A stretch of DNA of 50,026 nt from an uncultured Lachnospiraceae bacterium (GCA_944381745.1 CALWMI010000010.1:1-50026), one strand, 5' to 3'. Numbered from the stretch's first letter, positions 34,560 through 46,385 are shown. The notes: a model not told the origin generated them from the sequence alone. A program made the numbers and translations.

Positions 34560-36674
34560 TTATTTCTTGGCGGAAACAACTTTTTCCTGAATAGACTTGG
34601 GCACCGGCTCATACTTCTCAAAGAACATGGAATAGTTGCCGCGGCCCTGTGTCTTGGAACGCAGGTCTGTCGCATAGCCGAACATCTCTGCCAGCGGCAC
34701 ATAGCCTCTCACCATCTTGCCGCCGCCCACATCGTCCATTCCCTCAATCCGTCCGCGCCTGGAGTTGATATCGCCGATGACATCGCCCATATACTCCTCC
34801 GGCATAGTGACCTCCACCTTCATGATAGGCTCAAGCAGGATTGCGCCGCCCTTCGCCATAGCGTCCTTGAAGGCCAGGGAGCCAGCGATATGGAAGGCCA
34901 TCTCGCTGGAGTCTACCTCGTGGTAGCTTCCGTCGAAGACGGTGGCGTGTACGCCCAGCACCGGGAAGCCGCCGATGATTCCGGCTTTTGCAGCCTCCTC
35001 GATACCCTCGCCGACAGCCGGGATATACTCCTTCGGGATTGCGCCGCCCACGACGGTGGAGTCGAACTTGAAGGTCTCCTCGCCGTTGGGATCCATCGGC
35101 TCGAAGCGTCCCTTACAGTGTCCATACTGTCCGCGTCCGCCAGACTGCTTCGCGTATTTGCTGTCCACCTCGACGGTCTTCGTGAAGGTCTCCTTGTAGG
35201 CAACCTGCGGAGCGCCTACGTTGGCCTCCACCTTGAACTCACGCAGCAGACGGTCTACGATGATCTCCAGATGCAGCTCGCCCATGCCGGCGATGATTGT
35301 CTGCCCAGTCTCCTGATCGGTGTGGGCACGGAAGGTGGGATCCTCCTCTGCCAGCTTAGCCAGCGCCTCTCCCAGCTTGCCCTGCCCAGCCTTGGTCTTG
35401 GGCTCGATGGCCAGCTCGATAACCGGCTCAGGGAACTCCATGGACTCCAGGATTACCGGATGCTGCTCGTCACAGATTGTATCTCCGGTCGTCGTCACCT
35501 TGAAGCCTACCGCCGCAGCGATGTCGCCGGAGTACACCTTCTCCAGCTCTGCCCTCTTGTTGGCATGCATCTGCAGGATACGGCCCACGCGCTCCTTCTT
35601 GCCCTTCGTCGCGTTCAGCACGTAGGAGCCTGCGTTCATCGTTCCGGAATATACGCGGAAGAACGCCAGCTTTCCTACAAACGGGTCTGCCATGATCTTG
35701 AATGCCAGCGCGGCAAACGGCTCCTCGTCAGAAGAATGCCTTACCACCTCGTTGCCGTCCAGGTCTACGCCGTTGATCGGCGGGATGTCGGTGGGCGCCG
35801 GCATGTATTCCAGGATCGCGTCCAGAAGCTTCTGCACACCCTTGTTCCTATAAGCGGATCCGCAGCACACCGGTACGGCAGAGCACTCGCATGTGCCCTT
35901 GCGCAGCGCGGCCTTCAGCTGCTCTGTGGTCGGCTCCTCGCCTTCCAGATACTGCATCATCAGGTCGTCGTCCAGCTCGCAGATCTTCTCAATCATATCG
36001 GTGCGGTACAGCTCGGCGTCCTCCCTCATATCCTCCGGGATGTCAACGATGCTGATGTCCTCACCCTTCTCATCATTGTAGATATACGCCTGCATCTCAA
36101 ACAGGTCGATAATTCCCTTGAATTCGTCTTCCTTTCCAATCGGAAGCTGAACCGGGATTGCATTTTTGCCCAGGCGGGTCTTAATCTGGTCTACCGCGTT
36201 ATAGAAATTCGCGCCCAGGATGTCCATCTTGTTGATGAACGCCATTCTCGGCACGTTGTAGGTGTCTGCCTGACGCCATACATTCTCGGACTGGGGCTCC
36301 ACACCGCCCTTCGCACAGAACACACCGACCGCGCCGTCCAGAACACGCAGGGAACGCTCAACCTCAACGGTAAAGTCTACGTGCCCAGGAGTATCGATAA
36401 TGTTGATCCTGTGTTCCTCCGCTCCGGGTTTCGCTTTGCAGTGATCCTGCAGAGTCCAGTGGCATGTGGTAGCCGCAGAGGTGATGGTGATTCCCCTCTC
36501 CTGCTCCTGCTCCATCCAGTCCATTGTAGCGGTTCCCTCATGAGTATCCCCAATTTTATAATTAACACCGGTATAGTAAAGAATACGCTCTGTCAGCGTA
36601 GTCTTTCCCGCGTCGATATGAGCCATGATACCGATGTTCCTGGTTCTCTCCAACGGATATTCTCTTCCAGCCAA
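34560..36674 (-). CDS. fusA: Elongation factor G
   Basis: GTPase for translocation and, with RRF, ribosome recycling. The start is the TTG codon at 36674, eight bases after GGAGG, giving 704 residues that open [25 protein letters not shown], as in close homologues; an upstream open stretch reaches 36692 but overlaps the ribosome site. The G domain has [16 protein letters not shown] and NKMD, and domains II-V are complete. A non-ATG start for such an abundant protein may tune its level against S7 and EF-Tu. Confidence 0.98.
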   Translation of the reverse strand: MAGREYPLERTRNIGIMAHIDAGKTTLTERILYYTGVNYKIGDTHEGTATMDWMEQEQERGITITSAATTCHWTLQDHCKAKPGAEEHRINIIDTPGHVDFTVEVERSLRVLDGAVGVFCAKGGVEPQSENVWRQADTYNVPRMAFINKMDILGANFYNAVDQIKTRLGKNAIPVQLPIGKEDEFKGIIDLFEMQAYIYNDEKGEDISIVDIPEDMREDAELYRTDMIEKICELDDDLMMQYLEGEEPTTEQLKAALRKGTCECSAVPVCCGSAYRNKGVQKLLDAILEYMPAPTDIPPINGVDLDGNEVVRHSSDEEPFAALAFKIMADPFVGKLAFFRVYSGTMNAGSYVLNATKGKKERVGRILQMHANKRAELEKVYSGDIAAAVGFKVTTTGDTICDEQHPVILESMEFPEPVIELAIEPKTKAGQGKLGEALAKLAEEDPTFRAHTDQETGQTIIAGMGELHLEIIVDRLLREFKVEANVGAPQVAYKETFTKTVEVDSKYAKQSGGRGQYGHCKGRFEPMDPNGEETFKFDSTVVGGAIPKEYIPAVGEGIEEAAKAGIIGGFPVLGVHATVFDGSYHEVDSSEMAFHIAGSLAFKDAMAKGGAILLEPIMKVEVTMPEEYMGDVIGDINSRRGRIEGMDDVGGGKMVRGYVPLAEMFGYATDLRSKTQGRGNYSMFFEKYEPVPKSIQEKVVSAKK

Positions 36675-36716
36675 CGGATTTTCCTCCTTCAATTACAAGC
36701 GGCCAACAGCCGATGA

Positions 36717-37187
36717 TTAGAATCTGTAATGGGCGAAAGCCTTGTTCGCTTCTGCCATCTTATGCATATCCTCTTTCCTCTTTACAGACGCGCCGGTATT
36801 GTTTGCCGCATCCATAATCTCGTTCGCCAGCCGCTCCTCCATCGTCTTCTCGCCTCTCTTGCGGGAAAACATGGTGAGCCAGCGAAGTCCCAGGGCCTGG
36901 CGTCTCTCCGGGCGAACCTCGATCGGAACCTGATAAGTTGCTCCGCCGATACGTCTCGCCTTCACCTCGAGCACCGGCATGATATTGTTCATAGCCTCTT
37001 CAAATACTTCCAGAGCCGGCCTCTCCGTCTTCTGGGCTACTCTCTCAAATGCTCCGTATACAATCTTCTGGGCGATCCCTTTCTTACCATCTAACATAAT
37101 GTTATTGATAAGCTTCGTAACCACCTTGTTGTTGTACAGCGGATCTGCTAATACGTCTCTCTTCTGAGTATGTCCTTTACGTGGCAC
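36717..37187 (-). CDS. rpsG: 30S ribosomal protein S7
   Basis: Head organiser of the 30S subunit and, in E. coli, repressor of the str operon. The 156-residue protein opens [27 protein letters not shown] and contains [27 protein letters not shown]. The start is GTG at 37187, with GGAGGGAAGTAAC before it. The 283-bp gap from rpsL is long and contains hairpins. Confidence 0.97.
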   Translation of the reverse strand: MPRKGHTQKRDVLADPLYNNKVVTKLINNIMLDGKKGIAQKIVYGAFERVAQKTERPALEVFEEAMNNIMPVLEVKARRIGGATYQVPIEVRPERRQALGLRWLTMFSRKRGEKTMEERLANEIMDAANNTGASVKRKEDMHKMAEANKAFAHYRF

Positions 37188-37470
37188 GTTACTTCCCTCC
37201 TTAATCATTTCGCAGGCCTTCTCCGCCCGCTTTATTCAATTAAATCTTCGGTACTCACATGTGTCTCTCTATGGCGTCTTCTCAGGGAATCCCCTAGAAG
37301 CACATCGTGTTCGTGCGTAAAGCCTCTATCATAAAACCTGCAGCCGTCAAGGCAAGATCAGAGTTTGCCGCACAATTCATAGTTCTGTTTGTGATACGAA
37401 AACTTTCCGTGTAGATACTTCGGATGGCTTTCCATCCTGTCCGCGGACAACCCTGTCCGCAGCCCGCCAA
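37188..37470 (-). promoter_or_regulatory. rpsL-rpsG intercistronic spacer with hairpins
   Basis: In the transcript sense two perfect hairpins follow rpsL: GCGGACA/TGTCCGC (7 bp) and GGATGG-AAAG-CCATCC (6 bp). Neither has a T-run. E. coli has the S7-binding regulatory site in this same gap; a similar role here is inference. A weak promoter-like pair TTGCCT-16 bp-TATGAT is also present. Confidence 0.4.
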
Positions 37471-37893
37471 TTATTTCTTAGCTTCCTTCGGCCTCTTAGC
37501 GCCATACTTGGAACGAGCCTGTCTCCTCTTGGCTACGCCAGCAGTGTCCAGCGTACCTCTCACGATATGGTACCTGGTACCAGGCAGGTCCTTCACCCTT
37601 CCGCCGCGGATCAGCACAACGCTGTGCTCCTGGAGATTGTGTCCCTCTCCCGGAATATAGCTTGTCACCTCGATCCCGTTGGAAAGACGCACTCTGGCAA
37701 TCTTACGGAGCGCGGAGTTCGGCTTCTTCGGAGTCGCTGTCTTAACCGCCGTGCAAACGCCTCTCTTCTGCGGAGAATTGGAGCTGGTTGCTTTCTTCTT
37801 CAAAGAATTGTAGCTTCTCAGCAACGCCGGTGCTGTAGATTTCTTGACAGATGTCTCTCTTCCTTTTCTGACTAACTGGTTAAATGTGGGCAT
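37471..37893 (-). CDS. rpsL: 30S ribosomal protein S12
   Basis: Decoding-centre protein, the classic streptomycin-resistance locus. The 140-residue Gram-positive form begins [24 protein letters not shown] and has [11 protein letters not shown] at 54-64 with both lysines present, and [24 protein letters not shown], so no known resistance substitution is visible. The start at 37893 follows AGGAGG; an upstream open stretch to 38067 crosses the promoter and is not real. Confidence 0.98.
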   Translation of the reverse strand: MPTFNQLVRKGRETSVKKSTAPALLRSYNSLKKKATSSNSPQKRGVCTAVKTATPKKPNSALRKIARVRLSNGIEVTSYIPGEGHNLQEHSVVLIRGGRVKDLPGTRYHIVRGTLDTAGVAKRRQARSKYGAKRPKEAKK

Positions 37894-37899
37894 CCTTTT

Positions 37900-38032
37900 C
37901 ACCTCCTGTAATATTCGGCGCAGCTTCCCTGCGCCGTCGCTACGGCTGCTTCTCAAAATCATTTTCCTTCGCCCCGCCGTGCGGGGGATGGATTTGGGCG
38001 CAAAACACCCTTCTACGGCATCTTGCGCGCAC
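37900..38032 (-). promoter_or_regulatory. 5' leader of the str operon
   Basis: About 135 nt from the predicted start to rpsL. It contains a perfect 8-bp hairpin CGGCGCAG-GGAAG-CTGCGCCG just before the ribosome site and a CCCCGC/GCGGGG pair further up. No terminator-type U-run is present. Confidence 0.4.
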
Positions 38033-38038
38033 GAAATT

Positions 38039-38067
38039 ATTATACGTACTGCATTCTCCAATGTCAA
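38039..38067 (-). promoter_or_regulatory. Promoter of rpsL-rpsG-fusA (str operon)
   Basis: A full consensus promoter: TTGACA (38062-38067), 17 bp, TATAAT (38039-38044) on the minus strand, between the rpoC terminator and rpsL. Confidence 0.92.
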
Positions 38068-38109
38068 GGGCTTTTTCTATACTTCTGCACCCCAGGGCCG
38101 CACAAAGGG

Positions 38110-38146
38110 GCGGGCAGCTCTCTATAAGCCGCTCCCGCCCCCGCTG
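38110..38146 (-). terminator. Terminator-like hairpin after rpoC
   Basis: In the transcript sense GGGGCGGGAGC and GCTGCCCGCCCC pair around a loop of about twelve bases, followed by TTTGTG. The very GC-rich stem starts about 10 bp after the rpoC stop and precedes the str promoter. Confidence 0.75.
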
Positions 38147-38154
38147 AACATTTC

Positions 38155-41100
38155 TTATTCTTCGGATTCGCCATCCTCTGCGCCCACCAGGACGCTCTCG
38201 TCTACCTCTTCACCGGTCTCCGCGGCTTCTTCATCTGCCGCTTCCTCCGTGTCCTCCTCGAAGTCCTCAGGCTCCTCCATGGAGAGCAGTTCCTCCTCCT
38301 CGTCCTCATCGAACTCCAGCTCGTCGTTCTCTTCCATATCAGTATTCAGCTTGACATTCCTGTACCGCTTCATACCGGTTCCGGCCGGGATCAGCTTGCC
38401 GATAATGACGTTCTCCTTCAGGCCGATCAGCGGGTCTACCTTCCCCTTGATCGCCGCCTCTGTCAGCACCTTCGTTGTCTCCTGGAAGGATGCTGCCGAG
38501 AGGAAGGAATTGGTAGCCAGGGACGCCTTCGTAATTCCAAGCATCACCTGCTTGCCCTCTGCCGGCTCCTTGCCCTCTGCTGCCAGCTGCTCGTTGATCT
38601 CCTCAAAGTCGAGCACATCCACCAGCGTGCCAGGCAGGAATTCTGTGTCTCCGTTCTGCTCCACGCGGATCTTGCGCAGCATCTGCCGCACAATCACCTC
38701 GATATGCTTATCGTTGATGTCCACGCCCTGCAGACGGTACACGCGCTGCACCTCGCGGATCATGTAATCCTGCACTGCGCGGATCCCTTTAATCTTCAAG
38801 ATGTCATGGGGATTGATGCTTCCCTCTGTCAGCTCGTCGCCGGCCTCCAGCACCTGCCCATCCTGTATCTTGATTCTGGAGCCGTAGGGAATCAGGTACG
38901 TCTTGGACTCCCCTGTCTCCGGATTATTGACGATAATTTCCCGCTTCTTCTTCGTGTCCTTGATTGTGGCCACGCCGCCGAACTCGGTGATGATTGCCAG
39001 GCCCTTCGGCTTCCTGGCCTCGAACAGCTCCTCCACACGGGGAAGACCCTGGGTGATGTCGCCGCCGGCCACGCCTCCCGTATGGAAGGTACGCATGGTC
39101 AGCTGCGTGCCCGGCTCGCCGATGGACTGGGCCGCGATGATTCCTACCGCCTCGCCCACCTGAACCGCCTCGCCGGTGGCCATGTTCGCCCCGTAGCACT
39201 TCGCGCAGATTCCGCTCTTGCACTTGCAGGTGAGGATCGTGCGGATCTTCACCTTCTCCACCCCGGTTTTCACAATCTTCGCCGCGCGCTTAGGTGTGAT
39301 CATATGGTTCTTCTTGACAATGATCTCTCCGTCGCCGTCGTAGATATCCTCGCAGGACACCCTACCGGTAATGCGGTCCTGCAGGCTCTCAATCTCTTCC
39401 TTGCCGTCCGTGAAGGCCTTAACCTCCATGCCCGGGATCTCATCCTTCCCTTCGCAGCAGTCAGTCTCCCGGATAATCAGCTCCTGGGAGACATCCACCA
39501 GACGTCTGGTCAGGTATCCTGAGTCGGCGGTACGCAGAGCGGTGTCAGACAAGCCCTTCCTCGCTCCGTGGGCGGACATGAAGTATTCCAAAACGTCCAG
39601 GCCCTCGCGGAAGTTGGACTTGATCGGCAGCTCGATCGTATGTCCGGTCGTATCCGCCATCAGTCCGCGCATACCTGCCAGCTGCTTGATCTGCTTATCC
39701 GAGCCACGGGCTCCGGAATCCGCCATCATGTAGATGTTGTTGTATTTATCCAGGCCGTCCAGCAGCGCCTTGGTCAGGACGTCGTCCGTCTCCTTCCAGG
39801 TCTCCACGACCTCCTTATAGCGCTCCTCCTCCGTGATCAGGCCGCGGCGGAAGTTCTTGGTGATCCTGTCCACCGTATCCTGCGCCTTCTGAATCAGCTC
39901 CGGCTTCTCCGGCGGGACGGTCATATCGGAAATCGATACCGTCATGGCTGCCCTGGTGGAGTATTTATAGCCCATGGATTTGATATTGTCCAGCACCTCG
40001 GCGGTGCGGCTTGCGCCATGGTTGTTGATAACCTTCTCCAAAATCTGCTTCAGCTGCTTCTTGCCCACCAGGAAATCAATCTCCAGCTTCAGCTCGCCGC
40101 CCGGCATGCTCCGGTCCACAAACCCCAGATCCTGGGGGATAATCTCATTGAACAAGAACCGGCCCACTGTGGAGGAGACGACGCCGGTGACGGTGCTGCC
40201 GTCCGGCAGCGTCTTGCTCACCCGGACATGGATCCGGGAGTGCAGCGTCACAATCCCATTCTCGTAAGCCAGGATGGCCTCATTCACGTTCTTGAAATAT
40301 TTGCCCTCCCCAGGGTCGCCCGGGCGCTCCTGCGTCAGGTAGTAGATTCCCAGAACCATATCCTGGGACGGCACTGCCACCGGGCCGCCGTCCGAAGGCT
40401 TCAGAAGGTTGTTGGGGGACAGCAGGAGGAAACGGCACTCTGCCTGGGCCTCCACCGACAGCGGCAGATGCACCGCCATCTGGTCGCCGTCGAAGTCCGC
40501 GTTAAATGCTGTACACACCAGCGGATGCAGCTTGATCGCCTTGCCCTCCACCAGGATCGGCTCAAAGGCCTGGATTCCCAGGCGGTGCAGTGTCGGCGCA
40601 CGGTTCAGCATCACCGGGTGCTCTTTGATTACGTCCTCGAGGACGTCCCACACCTCTGGCTGCAGCCTCTCCACCATCTTCTTGGCATTCTTGATATTGT
40701 GGGAAGTCCCGTTGGCCACCAGCTCCTTCATGACGAAGGGTTTAAACAGCTCGATGGCCATCTCCTTGGGAAGTCCGCACTGATAAATTTTCAGCTCCGG
40801 CCCCACAACGATAACGGAACGTCCAGAGTAGTCCACTCGCTTGCCCAGCAGATTCTGGCGGAAACGCCCAGACTTCCCTTTGAGCATGTCAGACAGGGAC
40901 TTCAGGGCACGGTTGCCAGGCCCGGTCACCGGGCGCCCCCTTCTCCCGTTGTCGATCAGGGCGTCCACCGCCTCCTGGAGCATCCTCTTCTCATTGCGCA
41001 CAATGATGTCCGGCGCCCCCAGCTCCAGGAGCCTGGTCAGACGGTTATTTCTATTGATAATTCTGCGGTACAGGTCATTCAGGTCAGATGTGGCAAAACG

Positions 41101-41865
41101 GCCGCCGTCCAGCTGCACCATCGGGCGCAGATCCGGCGGGATCACCGGGATGACATCCATAATCATCCACTCCGGCTTATTTCCGGAGCCGCGGAAGGAC
41201 TCAACCACCTCCAGACGCTTGATGATCCTAGCTCTCTTCTGTCCGGTGGAGTTCTTCAGCTCCGCCTTCAGCTCCGCCGACTCCTTCTCCAGGTCGATGG
41301 CCTGCAGCAGCTCCTTGATGGACTCTGCGCCCATCCCCACGCGGAAGTCGCTGCCCAGCTCTTCCCTGGCTTTCTGGTACTCCTGCTCGGACAGCACCTG
41401 CTTATACTGCAGGCTGGTCTTGCCTGGATCCAGGACAATATAGGATGCAAAGTAGAGCACCTTCTCCAGCGTCCGGGGAGAGAGATCCAGTATCAGGCCC
41501 ATACGGCTCGGGATTCCCTTAAAATACCAGATATGGGATACCGGCGCCGCCAGCTTGATATGGCCCATGCGCTCGCGGCGGACGTTCGCCTTCGTAACCT
41601 CAACGCCGCAGCGGTCGCAGACCACGCCTTTGTATCTGATCTTCTTATACTTGCCGCAATGGCACTCCCAGTCCTTGCTGGGGCCGAAAATACGCTCGCA
41701 GAACAAGCCGTCCTTCTCCGGCTTCAGCGTCCTGTAATTGATCGTCTCCGGCTTCTTCACTTCTCCTCTGGACCACTCCAGAATCTTCTCCGGGGAAGCG
41801 AGGCCAATCCTGATCGCGTCAAACGTCATCGGCTGATAAGCTTCGTTATTATTTACATCCGGCAT
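38155..41865 (-). CDS. rpoC: RNA polymerase beta' subunit
   Basis: The 1236-residue catalytic subunit. It has the N-terminal zinc ribbon (CHC ... CDRC near 70-90), the active-site magnesium loop NADFDGDQ, the second zinc site [11 protein letters not shown] near 880, and [18 protein letters not shown]. It ends with an unusually acidic tail of about 60 residues (repeated Asp/Glu such as [12 protein letters not shown]). It begins 15 bp after rpoB. Confidence 0.99.
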   Translation of the reverse strand: MPDVNNNEAYQPMTFDAIRIGLASPEKILEWSRGEVKKPETINYRTLKPEKDGLFCERIFGPSKDWECHCGKYKKIRYKGVVCDRCGVEVTKANVRRERMGHIKLAAPVSHIWYFKGIPSRMGLILDLSPRTLEKVLYFASYIVLDPGKTSLQYKQVLSEQEYQKAREELGSDFRVGMGAESIKELLQAIDLEKESAELKAELKNSTGQKRARIIKRLEVVESFRGSGNKPEWMIMDVIPVIPPDLRPMVQLDGGRFATSDLNDLYRRIINRNNRLTRLLELGAPDIIVRNEKRMLQEAVDALIDNGRRGRPVTGPGNRALKSLSDMLKGKSGRFRQNLLGKRVDYSGRSVIVVGPELKIYQCGLPKEMAIELFKPFVMKELVANGTSHNIKNAKKMVERLQPEVWDVLEDVIKEHPVMLNRAPTLHRLGIQAFEPILVEGKAIKLHPLVCTAFNADFDGDQMAVHLPLSVEAQAECRFLLLSPNNLLKPSDGGPVAVPSQDMVLGIYYLTQERPGDPGEGKYFKNVNEAILAYENGIVTLHSRIHVRVSKTLPDGSTVTGVVSSTVGRFLFNEIIPQDLGFVDRSMPGGELKLEIDFLVGKKQLKQILEKVINNHGASRTAEVLDNIKSMGYKYSTRAAMTVSISDMTVPPEKPELIQKAQDTVDRITKNFRRGLITEEERYKEVVETWKETDDVLTKALLDGLDKYNNIYMMADSGARGSDKQIKQLAGMRGLMADTTGHTIELPIKSNFREGLDVLEYFMSAHGARKGLSDTALRTADSGYLTRRLVDVSQELIIRETDCCEGKDEIPGMEVKAFTDGKEEIESLQDRITGRVSCEDIYDGDGEIIVKKNHMITPKRAAKIVKTGVEKVKIRTILTCKCKSGICAKCYGANMATGEAVQVGEAVGIIAAQSIGEPGTQLTMRTFHTGGVAGGDITQGLPRVEELFEARKPKGLAIITEFGGVATIKDTKKKREIIVNNPETGESKTYLIPYGSRIKIQDGQVLEAGDELTEGSINPHDILKIKGIRAVQDYMIREVQRVYRLQGVDINDKHIEVIVRQMLRKIRVEQNGDTEFLPGTLVDVLDFEEINEQLAAEGKEPAEGKQVMLGITKASLATNSFLSAASFQETTKVLTEAAIKGKVDPLIGLKENVIIGKLIPAGTGMKRYRNVKLNTDMEENDELEFDEDEEEELLSMEEPEDFEEDTEEAADEEAAETGEEVDESVLVGAEDGESEE

Positions 41866-41880
41866 CTACGGCACTCCCTT

Positions 41881-44800
41881 CTATTCTTCGTCAAACGTCT
41901 CGTCAAAATCCAGCAGTTCCTCGTCATCGCCGCCGTCCTCCGGCACATCCACCAGTTCATCGCCCTCGAATTCCTGTGTGGTGTAGCCGTCGTACGTCTC
42001 TTCATTATAGCGGAATCCCCTGTCTCCTTCGATGATCGAATGCAGATCCGTCTCACCGTAGTCCACAGTCTCCATAATCTCCACTTCTGTATTGTCATCC
42101 CGCAGCACGCGCACATCCAGCCCCAGGGACTGCAGCTCCTTGAGCAGCACCTTGAAGGACTCCGGTATGCCGGACTCCGGTATATTGTCGCCCTTGATAA
42201 TGGCCTCGTAAGTCTTCACACGGCCAATCACATCGTCGGACTTCACCGTCAGGATCTCCTGCAGGGTGTAAGCCGCGCCGTAAGCCTCCAGCGCCCACAC
42301 CTCCATCTCACCGAAACGCTGCCCGCCGAACTGGGCTTTGCCTCCCAGCGGCTGCTGCGTCACAAGCGAGTAAGGGCCTGTGGAACGCGCGTGGATCTTG
42401 TCGTCTACCAAGTGGTGCAGCTTCAGGTAATGCATGTGCCCGATGGTTACCGGGCTGTCAAAATATTCGCCCGTCCGTCCATCTCTCAGGCGCACCTTGC
42501 CATCCCTGGTAATCGGTACACCCTTCCACAGCTCCCTGTGGGCCTTGTTCTCATCCAGGAACTGATATACCTCCGGGCGCAGCTCATCCTTGTGTTTCGC
42601 GGAGAACTCCTCCCACTCGAGATTGACATAATCATTTGCCAGATCCAGCGTATCCATGATATCCGTCTCGTTGGCACCATCAAATACCGGTGTGGACACA
42701 TTAAAGCCCAGCGCCTTGGCCGCAAGGCTCAGATGGATCTCCAGCACCTGCCCGATATTCATACGGGAAGGCACGCCCAGCGGGTTCAGGACGATATCCA
42801 GCGGACGCCCGTTGGGAAGGAACGGCATATCCTCCACGGGAAGCACTCTGGACACAACACCCTTGTTGCCGTGGCGGCCAGCCATCTTGTCGCCGACGGA
42901 AATCTTTCTCTTCTGGGCAATGTATATACGCACCGACTGGTTCACGCCGGGTGACAGCTCATCGCCGTTCTCCCTTGTAAACACCTTGGCATCCACCACA
43001 ATTCCGTACTCGCCGTGGGGCACCTTCAGGGAGGTATCTCTCACCTCGCGCGCCTTCTCGCCGAAGATGGCCCGCAGGAGCCTCTCCTCAGCGGTCAGCT
43101 CGGTCTCTCCCTTGGGGGTAACCTTCCCCACCAGGATGTCCCCTGCCCGCACTTCCGCACCGATGCGGATAACGCCGCGCTCGTCCAGATCCTTCAGGGC
43201 ATCGTCGCCCACGCCCGGCACGTCCCTGGTGATCTCCTCAGGCCCCAGCTTCGTGTCCCTGGCTTCCGCCTCATACTCCTCGATATGGACAGATGTGTAG
43301 ACATCCTCCTGCACAAGCCGCTCGCTCAGCAGGACGGCGTCCTCGTAGTTATAGCCCTCCCATGTCATAAACCCGATCAGCGGGTTCTTGCCCAGGGCAA
43401 GCTCCCCGTTGGAGGTGGACGGCCCGTCCGCGATCACCTCGCCAGCCTCCACATGGTCGCCCTTGAACACAATCGGCTTCTGGTTATAGCAGTTGCTCTG
43501 GTTGCTGCGGACAAATTTATATAAATTGTAAGTATCTGTCGTGCCATCGTCATTCTTGACCGTGATGCGGTTGGACTCGGAGCGGATCACCGTGCCGGAT
43601 TTCTTTGCCAGCACACACACGCCGGAGTCCACGGCCGCCTTCGTCTCCATGCCGGTGCCCACCACAGGCGCCTCCGTCATCAGCAGAGGGACTGCCTGGC
43701 GCTGCATGTTGGAACCCATCAGCGCACGGTTGGCGTCGTCATTCTCCAGGAAGGGGATCAGGGCTGTCGCCACGGAGAACACCATCTTCGGCGAAACGTC
43801 CATGTAGTCGAACTTGCTGCGCTCGTACTCCTGCGTCTCCTCGCGGTAACGGCCGGACACATTCTTGCGGATGAAATGCCCTTCCTCGTCCAGCGGCTCA
43901 TTCGCCTGCGCCACATGGTAATTGTCTTCCTCGTCCGCCGTCATATATTCCACCTCGTCGGTTACCCGCGGGTTCTTCGGATCGGTCTTGTCAATCTTCC
44001 GGTACGGGGCCTCCACAAACCCATACTCGTTGATCCGCGCGTACGTGGCCAGGGAGTTGATCAGTCCGATGTTCGGACCCTCCGGTGTCTCAATGGGGCA
44101 CATCCTGCCATAATGGGAGTAGTGCACGTCACGCACCTCAAAGCCTGCGCGGTCTCTGGACAGGCCGCCCGGCCCCAGGGCAGACAGACGCCTCTTGTGG
44201 GTCAGCTCGCCCAGCGGATTGTTCTGATCCATGAACTGGGACAGCTGGGAAGAACCAAAGAACTCCTTCACAGCGGCAGTCACCGGCTTAATATTGATCA
44301 GGGACTGGGGCGAAATGCCCTCCAGGTCCTGGGTAGTCATGCGCTCCCGCACCACACGCTCTAAGCGGGACAGGCCGATGCGGTACTGGTTCTGCAGCAG
44401 CTCGCCCACCGCGCGGATACGGCGGTTCCCCAGATGGTCAATATCGTCGTCATTGCCGATGCCGTATTCCAGATGCATGTTATAGTTGATAGAGGCGATA
44501 ATGTCTTCTTTTGTGATATGCTTGGGCACCAGGTCGTGCACGCCCTTGCGCAGCGCTTCCCGGATATCCTCGATCTCGGTGTTCTCCTCCAGTATCTTCT
44601 GGAGCGCGGGATAATAGACCAGCTCGGTGATCCCCACCTCCCTGGGCTCGATGTCTACAAAGGACCGCAGATCTACCATCATATTGGAGATCACCTTCAC
44701 ATTGCGCTCCTCTGTCTTCACCCACACATACGGCACCGCAGCATTCTGGATCCTGTCCGCCAGCTCTCTGCTCACAGTGGTCCCAGCCTCTGCCAGGATC

Positions 44801-45714
44801 TCGCCGGTTCCCTCGTCCACCACATCCTCCGCCAGCACATGGCCTCTCAGGCGGTTGCGGAAGGACAGCTTCTTATTGAATTTATACCGTCCCACCTTCG
44901 CCAGGTCATACCTGCGGGGGTCAAAAAACATGCTCGTGATTAAGCTCTCTGCGCTGTCCACCGCCAGCGGCTCTCCCGGGCGGATTTTTTTGTACAGCTC
45001 AAGAAGACCTTCCTGATAGTTCTCAGACGGGTCTTTGGAAAGGCTTGCCAATATTTTCGGCTCCTCGCCGAACAGATCTATAATCTCTGCATTCGTGCCA
45101 ATGCCCAGGGCACGGATCAGAACGGTAATGGGGACTTTTCGTGTGCGGTCCACACGAACATAAAACACGTCGTTTGAATCAGTCTCATACTCCAGCCATG
45201 CGCCGCGGTTAGGGATTACCGTGCAGGAAAAGAGCCTTTTGCCCACCTTGTCATGGCCGATTGCGTAGTAAATGCCGGGAGAACGGACCAGCTGGCTGAC
45301 AATGACACGTTCGGCTCCATTGATCACGAACGTTCCATTGTCCGTCATCAGCGGAAGATCGCCCATGAATATCTCATGTTCGTTGATCTCGTCATTCTCT
45401 TTGTTATACAGGCGCACACGCACCTTCAAAGGCGCCGCATACGTCGCATCCCTCTCCTTGCACTCCTCGATCGAGTATTTCACATCGTCTTCACACAGCG
45501 TGAAATCCACGAACTCCAGGCTCAGGTTGCCGCTGTAATCCGCGATAGGAGAGATGTCCGAGAAGACTTCCTTCAGACCCTCGTTCAGAAACCACTGGTA
45601 GGAATCCTTCTGTACTTCGATCAAGTTGGGCATTTCCAGAACCTCTTTTTGTCTGGCGTAACTCATTCGCATATTTCTACCGGTAGTAACTGGACTGATC
45701 CTGTTTTTCTCCAT
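41881..45714 (-). CDS. rpoB: RNA polymerase beta subunit
   Basis: The 1277-residue subunit forming the other half of the catalytic cleft. The rifampicin region reads [18 protein letters not shown] and [13 protein letters not shown], with the sensitive-type Asp, His and Ser in place. Other conserved parts are [26 protein letters not shown] and the end [14 protein letters not shown]. The C-terminus carries an acidic extension of about 30 residues. Its own perfect promoter lies upstream, and a terminator isolates it from rplL. Confidence 0.99.
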   Translation of the reverse strand: MEKNRISPVTTGRNMRMSYARQKEVLEMPNLIEVQKDSYQWFLNEGLKEVFSDISPIADYSGNLSLEFVDFTLCEDDVKYSIEECKERDATYAAPLKVRVRLYNKENDEINEHEIFMGDLPLMTDNGTFVINGAERVIVSQLVRSPGIYYAIGHDKVGKRLFSCTVIPNRGAWLEYETDSNDVFYVRVDRTRKVPITVLIRALGIGTNAEIIDLFGEEPKILASLSKDPSENYQEGLLELYKKIRPGEPLAVDSAESLITSMFFDPRRYDLAKVGRYKFNKKLSFRNRLRGHVLAEDVVDEGTGEILAEAGTTVSRELADRIQNAAVPYVWVKTEERNVKVISNMMVDLRSFVDIEPREVGITELVYYPALQKILEENTEIEDIREALRKGVHDLVPKHITKEDIIASINYNMHLEYGIGNDDDIDHLGNRRIRAVGELLQNQYRIGLSRLERVVRERMTTQDLEGISPQSLINIKPVTAAVKEFFGSSQLSQFMDQNNPLGELTHKRRLSALGPGGLSRDRAGFEVRDVHYSHYGRMCPIETPEGPNIGLINSLATYARINEYGFVEAPYRKIDKTDPKNPRVTDEVEYMTADEEDNYHVAQANEPLDEEGHFIRKNVSGRYREETQEYERSKFDYMDVSPKMVFSVATALIPFLENDDANRALMGSNMQRQAVPLLMTEAPVVGTGMETKAAVDSGVCVLAKKSGTVIRSESNRITVKNDDGTTDTYNLYKFVRSNQSNCYNQKPIVFKGDHVEAGEVIADGPSTSNGELALGKNPLIGFMTWEGYNYEDAVLLSERLVQEDVYTSVHIEEYEAEARDTKLGPEEITRDVPGVGDDALKDLDERGVIRIGAEVRAGDILVGKVTPKGETELTAEERLLRAIFGEKAREVRDTSLKVPHGEYGIVVDAKVFTRENGDELSPGVNQSVRIYIAQKRKISVGDKMAGRHGNKGVVSRVLPVEDMPFLPNGRPLDIVLNPLGVPSRMNIGQVLEIHLSLAAKALGFNVSTPVFDGANETDIMDTLDLANDYVNLEWEEFSAKHKDELRPEVYQFLDENKAHRELWKGVPITRDGKVRLRDGRTGEYFDSPVTIGHMHYLKLHHLVDDKIHARSTGPYSLVTQQPLGGKAQFGGQRFGEMEVWALEAYGAAYTLQEILTVKSDDVIGRVKTYEAIIKGDNIPESGIPESFKVLLKELQSLGLDVRVLRDDNTEVEIMETVDYGETDLHSIIEGDRGFRYNEETYDGYTTQEFEGDELVDVPEDGGDDEELLDFDETFDEE

Positions 45715-45785
45715 TGACGTTCACCCCTTGTTAAATTCTGTGTTTTCTACCATGAGGCATATGCCACCACAATAGTGCACCGTAC

Positions 45786-45814
45786 ATTATAGCATCCTGT
45801 CAATTGCTTGTCAA
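45786..45814 (-). promoter_or_regulatory. Promoter of rpoB-rpoC
   Basis: A full consensus promoter on the minus strand: TTGACA (45809-45814), 17 bp, TATAAT (45786-45791). A second TTGACA lies in the spacer but is too near the -10 to serve. The start point near 45779 leaves a leader of about 65 nt. Confidence 0.93.
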
Positions 45815-45864
45815 TGAAATTTTTGCCAAACTTTTCAAGATTAAAACATCTTTCCCCAAAGCAA

Positions 45865-45893
45865 ATACCGCCGGCTTCCTGCTCCGGCGGTAT
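45865..45893 (-). terminator. Rho-independent terminator between the small gene and rpoB
   Basis: ATACCGCCGG and CCGGCGGTAT form a perfect 10-bp stem with a nine-base loop, followed by TTGCTTT in the transcript sense. It lies 41 bp after the small gene and upstream of the rpoB promoter. Confidence 0.8.
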
Positions 45894-45934
45894 CAATCAT
45901 TCCTACAGATACAATTGTACATTTTACAGTCTCC

Positions 45935-46117
45935 TCACAAAATGACAGTTGACCGATTCTCCTTATCAACTGTGATTCCTCTTCTTCCTTGATAGTCGCA
46001 TCTCTTCAGATAGCTGTCAATCTTCATCCTCACATCCTCTTCGCTGATTCCCCTGAACACCCTCTCCTTTCCTTCTCTGCGGACAATGATAGTTACAATG
46101 CCTGTGGATGCAATCAT
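45935..46117 (-). CDS. Small hypothetical protein between rplL and rpoB
   Basis: A 60-residue frame beginning MIASTGIVTIIVRREGKERVF and ending NRSTVIL. GGAGGTG stands six to eight bases before the ATG at 46117, an extended -10 promoter precedes it, and a terminator follows, so it looks like an independent gene. The sequence alternates beta-type hydrophobic residues with charged ones (EEDVRMKIDSYLKRC) and has no signal, membrane segment or metal motif. I do not recognise a family. Confidence 0.65.
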   Translation of the reverse strand: MIASTGIVTIIVRREGKERVFRGISEEDVRMKIDSYLKRCDYQGRRGITVDKENRSTVIL

Positions 46118-46166
46118 AAGAAACACCTCCATCCATCACGCCATGTCCCCTTGTTCCTATATAGCT

Positions 46167-46172
46167 ATTATA
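46167..46172 (-). promoter_or_regulatory. Extended -10 promoter of the small hypothetical gene
   Basis: TGC-TATAAT on the minus strand, an extended -10 with perfect hexamer. A TTAACA lies only 13 bp upstream, so the -35 is poor. The start codon follows 50 bp downstream. Confidence 0.55.
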
Positions 46173-46320
46173 GCACGAAACCCTTTGTTAATGTATTAAA
46201 TCTTTGTTAACTGAACCGGATGGCAAGCGGCTGCCCGCTGCCGCAAATATCCATCCGCGCAAGCTTGACGGCTGCTTGCCGGATATACCGCACAAGGAAA
46301 GCAAGGCCTTGCCCTGCAAC

Positions 46321-46365
46321 AAAAAAGACCGGGCACGCAGGCAGCTTCCCGCCGCGTGTCCAGTC
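46321..46365 (-). terminator. Rho-independent terminator of rplJ-rplL
   Basis: In the transcript sense GACTGGACACGC pairs with GCGTGCCCGGTC, with an inner GGC/GCC, followed directly by TTTTTT. The stem is about 15 bp with one mismatch, one G-U pair and one bulge, 20 bp past the rplL stop. Confidence 0.88.
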
Positions 46366-46385
46366 CATCTTCATCAGGGCTCTGA

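Noticed and set aside
34890-36716. A 608-codon open frame on the plus strand
   Set aside because: Shadow of fusA on the other strand with no gene-like context.
39568-42954. A 1128-codon open frame on the plus strand
   Set aside because: It lies antisense to rpoC and rpoB, which are unmistakable. Long antisense frames are expected opposite GC-rich, codon-biased genes; it has no ribosome site or recognisable protein features.
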